In this document: piece by piece, positions 1 through 11,361 of the stretch
How positions within the stretch are numbered: position 1 is the first letter of the stretch
Layout of the letters: each line of letters begins with the position of its first letter
NCBI GenBank assembly: GCA_003971905.1
Contig: RSEE01000131.1
Coordinates: 93,762 to 157,761 of the forward strand
DNA from: Moniliella sp. 'wahieum'
Taxonomy: Eukaryota; Basidiomycota; Moniliellomycetes; Moniliellales; Moniliellaceae
DNA length: 64,000 nucleotides
Reading direction: 5' to 3'
Made by a program: the position numbers and the translations under genes
The notes under the pieces: model-generated
The model's input: the letters and a program-made list of their open reading frames with translations, nothing else
Databases searched by the model: none
Told to the model about the DNA's origin: nothing

Positions 1-78
1 GGAAGGAAGGATGAGAGAGAGGGAGGATGGAGAGATGGAGAGAGCGAAACAAGGGAAAAAGAATGAGGGTGGGAGAGA

Positions 79-1350
79 TTAAAAGTCGGCATCGTCGTAC
101 GCCGGAACGGGTGGGTCGACGTAATCCTCAATGGGCACAGTGGGGGTAAACTGGGCATCCAGGTCGGCCGGGCAGAAGCGTTGAATGCCGGTGCGGTGGC
201 CAAGCTGCTGAGCCACTTGTCACGTCCTTGGCATTGGGCATCGCAATGCACCGTCTCGGTAACGTTGTCCCAGTTTTCCCCGTCGTTCGGGTCGGGTTGG
301 GCAAGACGAGCGAGCAAGGCATGGTGCCGACGCACGACGCGCGACGACGATGGCAAAGCTGGGTCCAGAGACCGCTTGGACAGGGACAGGTACCGGTAAT
401 ATTTGCCCAGCGAACGCAGGTCGCCCGATTGGTAAAACACTGCGTTCTGCGCCGACCCAAAGCTGTCGGGCGGCGTGGCCCACATGCCAAATGGGAATGC
501 ACGCTTAAGTACCCCCCGTCGATGCAAAGAACTCTGTCGCGGCAATCATGAAGGCTTTGGCTTGCGCGGCCGACGGGTTGGAGGAAGAGGTGACACCGTA
601 CTCGGTGATCCAGATGCTCTTGTCGGGGAAACGCGAGTGGATGCCTTCAACATACTTCTTCAACTTATCGATCGACTGCCAGCTGCCGTAGTCTGGTAGT
701 CACAACCAAGCAGTAACGGGAGGAGGGGTCAGTCATCGGAAAAGAGTAGGGGGGAGGGGAGGAAGAGAGAGACAGAGAGAGAGAGGGGGGAAAAGGACGT
801 ACAGTGGGCCGCATAATCATAGTATCCACCGCGGTTGTTGAGCGACTGGGTAAACTGCTCGAGCCAGTCCACGTTCCAGCAAATCTGAGGGGAAGAAATG
901 TGGGTGCCGTATTGGCGCAGCGGGGCCAACTCGCGCTGGAAGGCAGCAGCGGCATCTTGGGGCGAGTAGTTGGACTGGGACTCGACGTCAGGTTCGTTGT
1001 AGGCCAAGAGGAACGGGTAGCGGTACTTGGGGAACAAGCCGCGCAGACGAGGCCAGTCCTGGTTCTTCTTGTACCCCCACCGGGTGGGCACGAATTGCAG
1101 GCCCGACTTGGACAGCTGGGGCACGTGGCCCATCTGGTGTGCGACGGAGAGGAGAGGAGCGAGGTTAGTAATCGGGGTGCGGGCCAGGGGCGGGGACGTA
1201 CCTCCCAGTGGTGGTAGCTGTTAACGAGGGGAGAGCCGATGAGCTGGTGGGCCCATTGGTTGTCGGCCGCCCAGGCGAGGCCGAGGTGGAAGGCGCTGGC
1301 GGACTGGGCCAGGACAAGGAGGGTGGCGAGAGACAAAGAGGGAGCTTCAT
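79..1350 (-). CDS. GH128 family secreted beta-1,3-glucanase (Asl1-like)
   Basis: The protein should act on beta-glucan at the cell wall. The N-terminus is a hydrophobic signal peptide (LATLLVLAQSASA). The middle exon carries the GH128 hallmark AYNEPDVESQSNYSP, with the Glu of NEP as a catalytic residue, then SSPQICWNVDWLEQF and YDYAAHYYGSW. The third exon has KSIWITEYGV with the second catalytic Glu. Two introns are visible: 1134-1201 (donor GTACGT) and 693-802 (donor GTACGT). A one-base gap near 1335 separates the ATG at 1350 from the signal-peptide frame, and a six-C run near 511-516 needs one base fewer to continue into FPFGMWATPPDSFGSAQN. The last 35 residues, ending DDADF and stop at 79-81, lie in yet another frame, so the C-terminus is tentative. 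Family identity is sound; exact protein is not. Confidence 0.82.
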
Positions 1351-2426
1351 TGGAAAGACGGGTGGGGTGGGGGGGCTGAGAGACGGTGTTGGGTGGCAGG
1401 GGGCGTCAACCAGGACGCAGAGGGCAGGTGGTGAGGAGAGGGGGGGAGGCAACTCGCAGAGCTGGGTGGGGTGGAGGAGGAGGAGGTGGTGGTGGTGGGG
1501 ATGGGAGAGGGGAAGAGGAGTAATGCGGTGCCAAGGGGCAGCCTGCCTGCATCCTCCTCCTGAGGGTTACGCTTAGCGCTTACAGCTTACGGGCCGGTTA
1601 CTAACATGCATCACATGAGGCCCCCCGTTGCGCTGCCTAAGGATGGGTGATCGATGATCGGCGACGCGCAAGCGGCGATCAACACGCGCAGCACACACAC
1701 AGGCGCCGTGCCCTGTCCCGCCGCGTGCTGGGTCTTCCATCGGTGACTACGACTAGGTGACTGCAAACCGCCCCAAAAGGAAGGAGGGATGGGCCGGCGG
1801 GGGGGCAGTGTGCCCTGCGCGGATCCACCGGCGTGCCAAGCGAGTGACGTATTGGAAGTACGTGCCCGGCCGGCGGCTCGGACGGAGTGCGTAGTGCTGA
1901 CTCAGGCAGGCAGAGACATGCGGTCATGCGGTGGGCCGACGGCTGCCCCCGTCCCAGGGGGATGGACACTGCGCGGGTGCTGGGGATGGCGACACTGCCC
2001 GGGACCCGTGCCGATGCGGGCTGGCGTGGGGGCAGTGGCTGCGCCTGCCAGGGCGCAAATCCAGCCAGGGTCGCTGGTCGTTCGGCGGCGCCGCGCGCCG
2101 TGCCCGATGCGCCCAGCTTGCGTGCCCTGCCAAGGCCGCCAGCGTGGAAGCTGCACGCAAGCTGCGGCATGCACGTCTGCCGAATCAGGCAGGTGCCGCA
2201 CTGCGCCCCGCAGGCTGCTGGGCATGCGCGGCATCACCCATCCCAATGGCTCAGCCACTGCATCCACCCACGTCCCAGGTCGCCTGATGCAGATGTGACA
2301 AGTCTACATCACCTGTGATATGTGCCAGTCACACTGGTGCGGCCCAACGCTAGTCGGTGGGCGTGCCTAATGCCTTCGGTTGAGAGCACTGATGCATGAT
2401 GCATGCATTAAACGTCACATGACGCG
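1351..2426. other. Intergenic: GH128 leader and GC-rich spacer
   Basis: 1351-1500 on the minus strand is a C-rich leader with TCC and CCA repeats upstream of the GH128 gene. Near 1573-1600 lies an AGCGCTTA-type motif. 1680-2330 contains several overlapping open frames on both strands, but none shows a recognisable domain or splice structure, so I do not call a gene. At 2411-2432 there is a cluster of GTCAC and CACGTG half-sites just beyond the Arp10 stop codon. Confidence 0.5.
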
Positions 2427-2723
2427 TCACGTGGCCTGGGCGTGCTGGGCTGCAGGCGCTGACTGGGTGCGGCTGGCGTCACGTGCCGCCTGCACCGACG
2501 CGTCCCACTCGTCGCGGCTGACTGCGCGGCGCGACACGAGCTGCAGCGCGCGGCCAGCGACGCGCCCAGCCACGCCACATCGTACTCGGCACAGCCGGCG
2601 CCGACCCCGCCGTGCTCGGCGGCACTGGCGGCCACACCACACCCCGTCCACCCTCCGTAGCGTCTCCCTCGTCTTGTCCTTGGTCGTGGTCTTGCTCATG
2701 GGCTTGGTTGTGGTTGTGGTTGT

Positions 2724-2757
<34 letters not shown>

Positions 2758-5170
2758 GAATCGGCTTGCGGCCCGGTCGGGCGCCTGACGCCGCACGTCG
2801 ATGAGCCGAGTGAGGCAGTCGCACGTCCCCGAACGCTTGGTGCGCGCCCCAATCGTTGAGCACAGCCACGTGGGGCAGGAGCGGCTTGAGGCCGCTGTAG
2901 ACCAGTTCGACGTAGCTTGGAGGCGGCACCGAAGCGGGGCTGCGGCCGTAGGTGGTGGCGGTGGCGGTGGTGGCTTGCTGGACCGGGCGCGGGAGCCAGG
3001 CACGTTGAGCGAGAGCGAGAGCGGCCGTGTAGGAGGCCGAGGTAGATGGAGCAACGTCCACCGGATTTCCTGCGATAACCGATGCGTCAGGTTGGGCAAC
3101 ATCGAGCCCCCTCCCACCACCAACACTTGTTCCGAAAGTGGCACTCGCAAGTCAATCGGTAACGAACGTAACACATCCAACACCAGCCACTGGATCGGTA
3201 CATCTTCATCCTCGTACCACCCCCCGCAGCTAGCGCCACTGCCACTGCCACTGGCCCCGGCACAGCTGTACGGCCCCCGCTCAAATAACACTTCCCCAGC
3301 CCGTTCACGTACCCACCCAGGGACCAGCAACTGACTCGACCCGGGCCAGTGACCTGTCGACCCCATCGACCCCGTCGACCCGGGCGGACCAAAGAGCGCT
3401 TTGAGCGCCCCCGCTCCCGCGCCACCAGCACCACCACCCCCATTAGGGGCAGCGCCGCCAAGCCCGGCTCGGCACGTGTGGCGCGCAAGGGAATCCCAGC
3501 CACACTCCCGGCCCATACGTCGGCATAGGCACCCATGCCCGCCACGCGCGGCGGCACAGGTCCATCCAAACTCGCCGCAACAGTAGCGGGCAGGGTGCGC
3601 GGTGTGCCGCCTGTGGACGATGGCGAACTGGTGCTAGGTGCACCAGGGGGTGGCGCGGCTTGCCGCGCGCACACCCACGTTTCCCACCCTTGTAACGACG
3701 CTAGCGGTACCACGGCCGCACTTGCTTTGGCGGGAGTTTGGGTAGCGGTAGCAGTAGCATTGGTGCCTGTGGTGGTGCCGGTGGTGGTAGCTGTGGATCG
3801 CGGACCGTACCGGTGCGCCAAGAGACGGCACGCATAACTTTCCTCGTCTTCGTCGGGTAACGGTGCAAGTTCCTGCGTAGGGTCTGGCTCGGGAAAACGC
3901 GGAGGACGAGTGGTATCGAGAGGCGCGATAAGACAGATGCGCGAGACGAGTTGGTCCATCACTTGCTCGGTCAATAACGAAGCAGGTACGTGGCTCACAC
4001 GTGCGCCTGGCACCGTCGTACCCCCGTCGTACCCCCCGTCGTAGTCGTACCCGCAGTGGGAGTGGTACCACCAGTGGCAGTGGCAGTGGTAGTGGCATTG
4101 GGGGGGTGAGAGACGATACGTCCGTATCGCAAGAGGAGGTTTCGTAAACGGTCTTTGACGCGTTGACCTGCGCGCCTAGTGATCAGCGGTAGGGGTTGGG
4201 CAACGAACGTTTGAGGGTCCTGCGTCGCAGCGGGGGAAAGTGCTACGCCTCGTCCCCAAGCCGGCGGATACCCCGTTTCCTCCCCGCCTGAAACGTCGAC
4301 CACTACCCCGCTCACCCTCCCCGTCGATAACAGCGCCATCAGCGGAGCAGGCACAAAGGATACGCTCGGCACGCGCAGCACGCCTTCCAGTACACGCACG
4401 AGCCCGGAACTTACACTCGAGGGCGTGCTGGGCCAGTCCACTAGGACCACGGGACGTGTACGCGCATCGATCATTAGAATGCTGCGCAGGGCAAGCACCA
4501 GACAATTGTAGGGCAGGGTAGGAGGCAGAAGCAGAATCACAGTCAGAATCAGAGTCAGCGTCTCGACGGGTACAGCAACTTAAGTGCGCAAAACGAAGCG
4601 AGGAAGGGGTACCTCAACCCCCCCCCCCCCCCCCCTTATTCCCCAATCTCCACTCTCCAATCTCCAATCGAATATCAAAACGTACTCGGCATAGAGGTAG
4701 CGCAGCAACTCCTCCAAGCGCGCTTCGAGCGTATGCTGCGCTTCGGCACGGTGCTTGTCCGATGCTTGGCGCGCCAAATCGGCCGTCCACAACGGCGCTG
4801 GATCCTGCTCTGTCCCGCTCCACGCGCCCTCCCGCGTCGATCCACCCCCAGCCCCAGATCCATACGCACCCCCAGCCGCATGGCTTGCCCCATGGCCTGC
4901 CCCATGGCCTGCGCCATGCCCAAGGCCAAGCCCAGGGGCAGCACCAGGCACATGTACACTCGGGGCATTCAACATGGTGGACGAAACGTAAGCCGGCGAC
5001 GCTCCGGGGGCCGCGACAGCCGTTCGTACGGCCCAAGGCGGTACACTGGACGGAACAATAGCTCGTGGCCTAGCTTCACCACTGAACCCTACCACGGTCA
5101 CCAGCGAACCTAGGTCAATCACCACTTTCTCCTCGGTCCCATGGAGCGCAGCGAGACGCCGCATGCTCAT
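2427..5170 (-). CDS. ARP10: Actin-related protein, Arp10-like (dynactin pointed-end complex)
   Basis: Actin-fold protein probably serving in the dynactin complex that links dynein to cargo. The start MSMRRLAALHG is followed by the actin nucleotide-binding phosphate loop region VVIDLGSLVTVVGFSGEARP. After intron 4482-4685 (donor GTACGT) come MIDARTRPVVLVDWP, SFVPAPLMALLSTG and GVVVDVSGGEE. Later segments are LVPGWVRERAGEVLFE, LPIDLRVPLSEQVLVVGGGS, AWLGASLAA and SRDEWDASVQAA before the stop at 2427-2429. The Trp-Leu-Gly near the C-terminus and the PGWxRERAxEVLF block favour Arp10 over conventional actin. Long low-complexity insertions (Thr, Pro, and a His-Asp repeat at 2720-2756) interrupt the fold. 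At least five frame changes occur in G/C runs (near 2530, 2830, 3065, 3440 and 4040). The intron contains an 18-C run at 4618-4635. Confidence 0.72.
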
Positions 5171-5837
5171 CCGCCCCGCGGGCGCGGACAAGCTCGTCGA
5201 CCCAGCCGACAAGGGCGCTGGTACCAAGCCTGGTGCGTGGGATGCAGAGGCAGAATGCGATGTGGGGTGGGACGCAGATGCAGATGCAGAATGGATGTGG
5301 GATGGGACGCAGGGACAGATGGGGTAGCGGATGAAGACAAGGAGGTGGGTAGAGGTGTGGAGCGGGAAGCGAGGGCGAGAGCGGGCGTGCAGCACTAGTG
5401 CCGCTGTGCCGGCGGGGCGGGTGTGGCCGGGGCGGCGGGGGTGGGGGGTGGGGTTGGGGATACAGAGGGCGAGCGCGAGGGCGAGGCGGGAGGCGGGGGC
5501 GAGGCCATGGCGGGCGCTGGGCTCGGTGCTCGGCACGCTGTGCTTGGTGCTCGGCACGCTGGGCTCGGTGCTCGCGGCGGAGAGAAAGCGCAGGAGGTGG
5601 GAAACGGCAGGCGGAAGGCAGCGCAGCCCCACGCGCGCATGCTATCACACAAAGTGAAATGTGCAATGCCCCTTGAAAGTTGCAATCGTATGTGGGCGCG
5701 ACGTCATCGGCCATGGACCATTGCGCATCTATCACGGCTAATCGGTGGGCACATGGAGGCTCGCAGGGGCGATGACGTCAGGGCCAGTTAGAGTACAGAT
5801 GGGTATAAGTACAAAGTGCCTCGTTCTCCTCTGTTCG
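5171..5837. promoter_or_regulatory. Divergent promoter, Arp10-like / uncharacterised gene
   Basis: The two genes are head to head, 667 bp apart. A perfect CRE/ATF palindrome TGACGTCA is at 5773-5780, and a related CGACGTCAT is at 5699-5707. A TATAA at 5804-5808 sits 30 bp before the plus-strand ATG at 5838. The half nearest Arp10 (5200-5600) is GC-rich, with repeated GCTCGG units, and lacks an obvious TATA box. Confidence 0.5.
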
Positions 5838-7655
5838 ATGGCTGCCCCACAGGATGGAGGACAGGCCGGCGGTGCTGCGTCTGGGGTGGACGTGCACCTC
5901 GACCTGCTCGGGGGGGCTGTCGCTGTCGGAGCGGCTGGTGTGGACGCGCGCGCTCTGTGCGCCGCTCCGCGCCAGCCTCGCGCCCACCCTCGCGCCCCGC
6001 CTCCTCTGCCCGCCCACCGCCGTGCCCACCCGCCACGGCCCCTCGCCGGCGCACGCCTCGCCCTCCACGACCTCCACCTCGCCGCCCAGATCCTGCCACG
6101 CCCTCGTCTCGGGCCCGCTGCGCCCGCCCCCTCGCCCTCCCCTCCGGCCACGCCACGCCCCTCCTCCGCCTCCTCCTCCTCTGGGTATTGCTCCTGCGAC
6201 GCCTGTTGCTCCCGCTCCTTCGGATTGCCGTCGCCTCCGCCCGAAGGCGTGCACAACGCATGGTACGTGCTCTCCCCGCAGCGACAGCGCGAACGGGCGG
6301 CAGCCCATGCTGCAGCTACTACCGCTGCCACTCCTGCCTCCCACCACGCCCTGCCCTGCCCGAGCCCGATCCCCAGCCACTACCCTTGCCTCAGCCTCGG
6401 CCTCCTCGTCGCGGCCACGCTCCCGGAGCGATACGTGTCTGTTTCTCCGCGCGGTGCGCATGCTGCTCACCCCCGCGTGGGACGCACAGGACTTGCACCT
6501 TGTGCACGTGCACCGTGCTGCCCCTTACTCCGAGTGGAGGTCTCCCACACCCCTTCCCATACCCACTTGCACCACCTCCACAACTGCCACCCAGCGTACC
6601 CCAAGCGTACCCACCAGTGTACTCACCAGTGTACCCCGCAGAAGAGGAGTAGCGCCGGGCTGCCCACAAGTTTGTTCCTCGTGGGCTGGCACTGGCGGGG
6701 TACCGGGAGACCTACTACGGGAAATGTTGATCTACGAACCCACCTTGGCTGCCGTCACGACCATCGTCAAGACCCAGCAGCACGATGACCAGCCTATCTG
6801 GGCTGCCTTGGCCCCTGCCTACCGCCATGCCCATGCTCATGCTCATGCTCATGCTTATCCTCATGCTAGTCGTGATTGTGGTTGTGATCGGGATCGTGAT
6901 TGTGGTTGTAAGGGTGAGAGTGAGGATGGGACGGGGTGGCACCCCGTTGGAATCGATCGGTACACCTACTTTGCAAACGGTTGTGCGCCTCTCAACGGAC
7001 GTACTTTGAAGATGCCCTACAACTTGCTTCGGCCTCGTCGTCTGGATCCTCTGCGTCCTCTGGCGTGTCTGGGTCGCCTGGGTCGCCTGGGTCGCCTGGG
7101 TCGCCTTGGACCTCACCTTCTCCCACCGTGGATCTGGTACCGTGCCCCCGTCCCCAACGTCATCGCTATCGTCATCGCTATCGTCATCCTCATCGCCATG
7201 GCCGTCCTCGTCCCCGTCCCTGCCACCGTCGCCATGGCCATCGCCGTTACCGTACAGGCCAACGGGACAGGACGGTAAGGACCCACTCGGCACTGACGCG
7301 AGCATGATCGTCCCCCGCCAAACCCAAGCAACCGTCGCGATCGCTAGTCGTCAGCCTCCGTTTTTCATCAAGGGCGCCGGGCTGAGTGTGGGGTTCGATT
7401 GTCTTTGTTTTCAGGTGCCGGCTGAGCTCCCTCCGACTCCAACGCATCCCCAAACGCAAACGCCAACGCCGACTCAACGCTCGGAGCAACGCGATGAGCA
7501 ATGGAGGGAAGATCAAGGGCAAAGAGCAAGGACCGGCGTTGCGCCACATTATCTTCCAAGGTCGGTATCACCTGCACGACGCGCAAGAGTTGGCAACCAT
7601 GTTGAATGGAGCGAGAGACGCGTGTACGGGGTGTCGACAATCGATCTTTGTTTGA
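5838..7655 (+). CDS. Uncharacterised protein
   Basis: I do not recognise this gene. A good promoter (TATAA 30 bp upstream), an ATG at 5838 and coding-like blocks in succession support it: LALHDLHLAAQILP, GVHNAWYVLSPQRQRERAA, LLREMLIYEPTLAAVTTIVK, and a C-terminal block ALRHIIFQGRYHLHDAQEL followed by ATMLNGARDACTGCRQSIFV and TGA at 7653-7655. The blocks fall in different frames, so introns and/or base-call indels intervene. Between them are low-complexity Ala/Pro/Ser stretches and a His-Ala repeat encoded at 6826-6860. The C-terminal 45 residues look like the most conserved part. No signal peptide is evident. It converges with COQ2. Confidence 0.45.
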
Positions 7656-8409
7656 TTACGGTTACGGGTGGGTGAGCGGTTGGTTGGTTGGTTTGAGACG
7701 AGACGAGGTTCGATTGGCGAGTGGGAGGGGGCATCCGCCTTGGTAAAATACTTTTTAAAATACTTTTTTCCTTTCTTCTGTTTTGTGGTTCTTTGTGGTT
7801 CTTCTTCTTCTTCTTCTTCTTCTTCTTCTCTTCTTCTTCTTCTTCTTCTTCTTCTTTTCTTCTTCTTTCTTCTTCTTCTTCTTCTCTTCTTCTTCTTGTC
7901 TCACCGCTCTTTCGTTCTTCTGTTATTTGTTGTCCTCTGCGAGCCTCCTGCACTGCCTCCATTGCTCCCTTACTCCCTTGCTCCATGCTTCATGCTTCAT
8001 AATCCATCCCTCTGTCTCTGTCCGCCCTAATGTCAATACTGCACTGCATAGTTCGCACTCTTCCCTTCTCCACCCGCAGCATGCCTACTCTCAAGTTGAA
8101 GATCGCGTCGGTCGCAATGAACAGAAACTACATCGACCTCTCTGGAGAGGCGGGGGCACAGCTGTCATTCTAACCCCAGGGCCCTCGTGACCAGCTGATA
8201 GATGGAATCAGCAACGCTTACGTACGGTCTCCGCGGTGGCTACGGCAGTTGTATGACGATGCATGTACCGTCGCATGACATTATTCTATCCATCTTTCTG
8301 TACTGAAAAGTGGGAGGAAAATGGGGGAGTACGATCCTCCACCATCCATGGAGAGAGGAGAGGACTACCCCCTGGTAGAGATCGAAGGAGGATTGGACAG
8401 CGGGCCGAG
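7656..8409. repeat. Intergenic with (CTT)n polypyrimidine microsatellite
   Basis: A nearly pure CTT/TTC tract runs from about 7799 to 7895 with a few interruptions, between the convergent 3' ends of the uncharacterised gene and COQ2. The tract creates spurious poly-Phe or poly-Glu frames on the two strands. 7900-8409 shows no conserved coding features and probably holds the two 3' UTRs. Confidence 0.75.
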
Positions 8410-9827
8410 TTAGGCAGTCTCCGCCACATCCTTCTCCCGTACTTTGGGGCCGTGCTGGGCGTCATACGAACGAGCATAGGCGCGCGCATAGTCCACACCA
8501 ACGCAGCCCAGAGCACGCAGCAATGCGCGTTGTGGACGTAAACGTCTTCCAACACGCCGCGCGGTTGTCCAGATTGGTGTGACCACGCCGCGCATCACCA
8601 ACGCCACTGCCGCACGGCCCGGGCAGACCACACGCGTGCTCATGGGCCACCACGGCCCACGCGGCCCGTCGCAAGGCCGGGTCGGACGAGGTCAGTTGGC
8701 TCGCCACGTCCCATGCCCCGTACAAGGTTGTTGTGGCATGGCCTTTGGCGGCGTGGCAAGTACCAACGCCGTGAGGAGGCAGCACACCAAATCCCACGCT
8801 AAAGCCTAGTAAGATCGGTCGGGTGTTTCGCCCAAACAGTAGCGCCGTACTCTTGATGCCCATCTTGACATCGTCCACTTTATCCTGGTGCGCATAGATC
8901 GTATCGTACACAATCGTCCAGCACCAACACCCTGCGTACAACGGTACCACCGCCGCCCAGTCACAGCTCCCCGCCACCGCCGACCAGCCGAGAAGCGCAC
9001 CCCAATTGAAGGCCAAGCCTGCCGTGTCGTTAGTACCGTGCACTGCGTGTCTCGATGGGGTGCAAGGAGCGCAAGGGGGAAGAGGGAGGAAGGGAGAAAG
9101 AGGGAGGAAGAGGAGGAAGAGGAGGAAGTGCGACGTACCAAGGACGGATTGGGGCCAGTAGGTGACCCGTTTCATAGCGGGGTAGATGACCACAAGGGAG
9201 AGCGACGATGCGCCCAGCACGATCGAGTACGGGTTGAGTTGCACCAGCACCCCCAGGCCGACGGACAACTGACCCGCCAAAAACGCCCAGGCGTGCGGGA
9301 CAGTCAGTGCGCCCGAAGCGAGTGGTCGAGAAGCCGTGCGACTCACCCCGGCATCCAAACCGCCGATCCCACATATCGTTGATCGTGCACCCTGCTCCGC
9401 GCATCACCACGGCCCCGACCCCAAACAGAGCCAGCTGGCCCACCAGCACACTCGGACTCGCTCCCACCGCATGCGCACACAACGTCATGCTAAATGCACA
9501 GGGCCAGTACAACAGCCACGTCCCAATCGGCTTGTCCAGCCGCATCAGGTCCAGGTACGGCCGTACCTTCTCCACCAGCGACCGAGGCGCTGGCGCAGGC
9601 GAAGGAGAAGGAGAAGGCGCCGAGGGAACCACCGTGCTGACCCCCCGTGCACCCACCCTGTGCGGCGCACAAGCAAGCGCACGGCGGGAGAGCGGCCGCG
9701 GTGGGACGGCAAGCGGCGCAGTCCAGAAGGAGCGCACGCGAGGCACCGGAGGGCGGAGGCAGACGGCAGAGGGACACACCATGCTGCGCGGCGCGAAGGG
9801 CTTCCCCCGCATCAGGATCGAGGCCAT
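8410..9827 (-). CDS. COQ2: 4-hydroxybenzoate polyprenyltransferase, mitochondrial
   Basis: Coq2 prenylates 4-hydroxybenzoate at the mitochondrial inner membrane in ubiquinone synthesis. [15 protein letters not shown] begins an Arg/Ser-rich presequence. It is followed by [20 protein letters not shown] and the first Asp-rich motif region [15 protein letters not shown], then SRPLASGAL, all typical of the UbiA family. After intron 9019-9138 (donor GTACGT, branch CTAAC) comes the second Asp motif [20 protein letters not shown] followed by TALLFG. The C-terminal block [13 protein letters not shown] leads to a tail ending KDVAETA. One extra G near 9355 breaks the frame inside DRRFDAGVSR, and two more frame changes lie between 8560 and 8790. 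Family assignment is firm. It sits tail to tail with the plus-strand gene. Confidence 0.9.
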
Positions 9828-10377
9828 GGCCAACCACACGGACGCCGGCAGCAGCGAGCAAGGCGGCTGAGCAAGCCGCCTTGCTGGCAGTAGGCGGCCC
9901 CCGTTGGCTTCGGGGCATCGGTGCAACCCACGTCACATGTCCATGTCAGCGCTGCGCTGAGGCTCAGCACGCTGGCTTCCATCGGGCGTTGCAGGTCTTC
10001 GCGGCGCGGACGAGGTCACGTGCGCCGCGCATCGGCCATCCATTCTCCATCTCTGCCACTAGGATATTGACGCTCCCCCTCGACCGATCCGCGGTTTTTC
10101 TACACCGCCTCCATACGACTTCCGCCCACAGGCGCAGACTCTGTGTCTGTACCTCACCCGCTTCCTCAGCACTCAGTGGACTTGGCAAACCAACTATCGT
10201 TGTTTCCCCCAGTTCTGCCACAGGCACCCTCAACAGGTTCCTTGCCGTCCATGCAGAACATCCATCAAGTAACCCGTTGGGGTTCTATCTAGGTCCTGCA
10301 CACAGCAGCAGATTGGAGCAACCGTGTGCGCACGGGGAAAAACAAAGCAGGCCTCTCGGAATTCAGATACTCGTGAA
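9828..10377. other. Intergenic, COQ2 upstream / GST downstream
   Basis: About 550 bp between the COQ2 start and the stop codon of the glutathione transferase on the same strand. Short open frames exist but none has recognisable features; I see no TATA box. The COQ2 promoter should lie in the first 300 bp (9828-10130). Confidence 0.4.
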
Positions 10378-11361
10378 TCAAACCTTGGCCGCCGCTGCGG
10401 CCTCAATCTTGTCCTGCGTCTTGGTAGCAAAGTCCGAAGGATCATGGCGTTCGCGCAACTGATCCTCCAACGGGCCCGTGGCCTTATTCACAATCCGGCC
10501 ACGCCGCACCGCCGGACGCGCATCGATCCGTTTGGCCCACTCCACCACGTGCGTGTACTCGTGCACGGCCAAAAACGTGTCGGAACCAGCGTACAACCGA
10601 CAATGCCAACCCGCCCAGCCACGGCCAAATGGCCATGTCGGCAATCGTGTACTCTTGTCCCGCCACATACGGAACCTCGGCGAGACGACGGTTGAGCACG
10701 TCGAGCAACCGCTTGGATTCGAGCGCAAAGGGTTGATCGGGTACTCCTTCGGGTTGTGGTACGCGTAAAGTGACCTAGGTTGCCCAGGTACGGCGCGCTG
10801 CCCATCTGCCAAAACAGCCAATTGAGCGTCTCGGTCTTGCTGCGCACGTCGGTCGGGAGGAAAGCTCCATACTTCTCGGCCAAGTAGACGAGGATCGAAC
10901 CCGATTCAAAAACGCGCAACGGACCACCTTCCACCACCATGGTCCACCAGCGCAGGAATCTTCGAGTTGGGATTCGCCTCCACAAAGCCCGAACCGAATT
11001 GCTGGCCTTCCATAATGTTGATTAGAAACGCATCGTAGTTGTCGAGCTTGCCCGCTTCAATCAACTCTTCGAGCAGAATGGTGACTTTTTGTCCGTTCGG
11101 CGTGGCAAGACTGTACAGCTGCAAGTCCGTCTTGCCCACAGGCAGCTCGGCCGTCGAAGTAGGGCCAGCAATGGGGCGGTTGATGTTGGCAAACGGGCCC
11201 GAACCGGGCTTCCATTCCCACACGCGGGGGGGATTACGACTCGGCCATGATGGAGGAGGTGGAGAGGACACGGACAGTAAGGGCGCGGGGGCGGCGGGAC
11301 GTAGCAAAGACGAACGGAGAAGGGAACGCGAGTAGGGCACAGATACGCGCAGTCTCTCCAT
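10378..11361 (-). CDS. YghU/YfcG-type glutathione S-transferase
   Basis: Thioredoxin-fold GST of the Nu class, probably a glutathione-dependent disulfide-bond reductase. The N-terminal 50 residues (MERLRVSVPYSRSLLRSSLL) are Arg/Ser-rich and could target mitochondria. The family signature follows: FANINRPIAGPTSTAELPVG, LQLYSLATPNGQKVTILLEE, then INIMEGQQFGSGFVEANPNS, the glutathione-binding FESGSILVYLAEKYGAFLP and the helical domain ETLNWLFWQMGSAPYLGNLG. The C-terminal half has LDVLNRRLAEVPYVAGQEYT, IADMAIWPWLGG and TFLAVHEYTHVVEWAKRIDA. Frame changes occur near 10935, 10770 and 10600, each in or beside a short homopolymer. Closest relatives by memory are bacterial YghU and its fungal homologues. 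Confidence 0.88.

Noticed and set aside
1680-2330. Overlapping open frames on both strands
   Set aside because: High GC gives long frames by chance; no conserved motif, signal peptide or intron could be found.
5738-6470. Long minus-strand open frames opposite the uncharacterised gene
   Set aside because: Gly/Arg-rich mirror of GC-rich plus-strand coding sequence; no start context, splice sites or domain.
7668-8002. Poly-Phe / poly-Glu open frames
   Set aside because: Artefacts of the CTT microsatellite between convergent genes.
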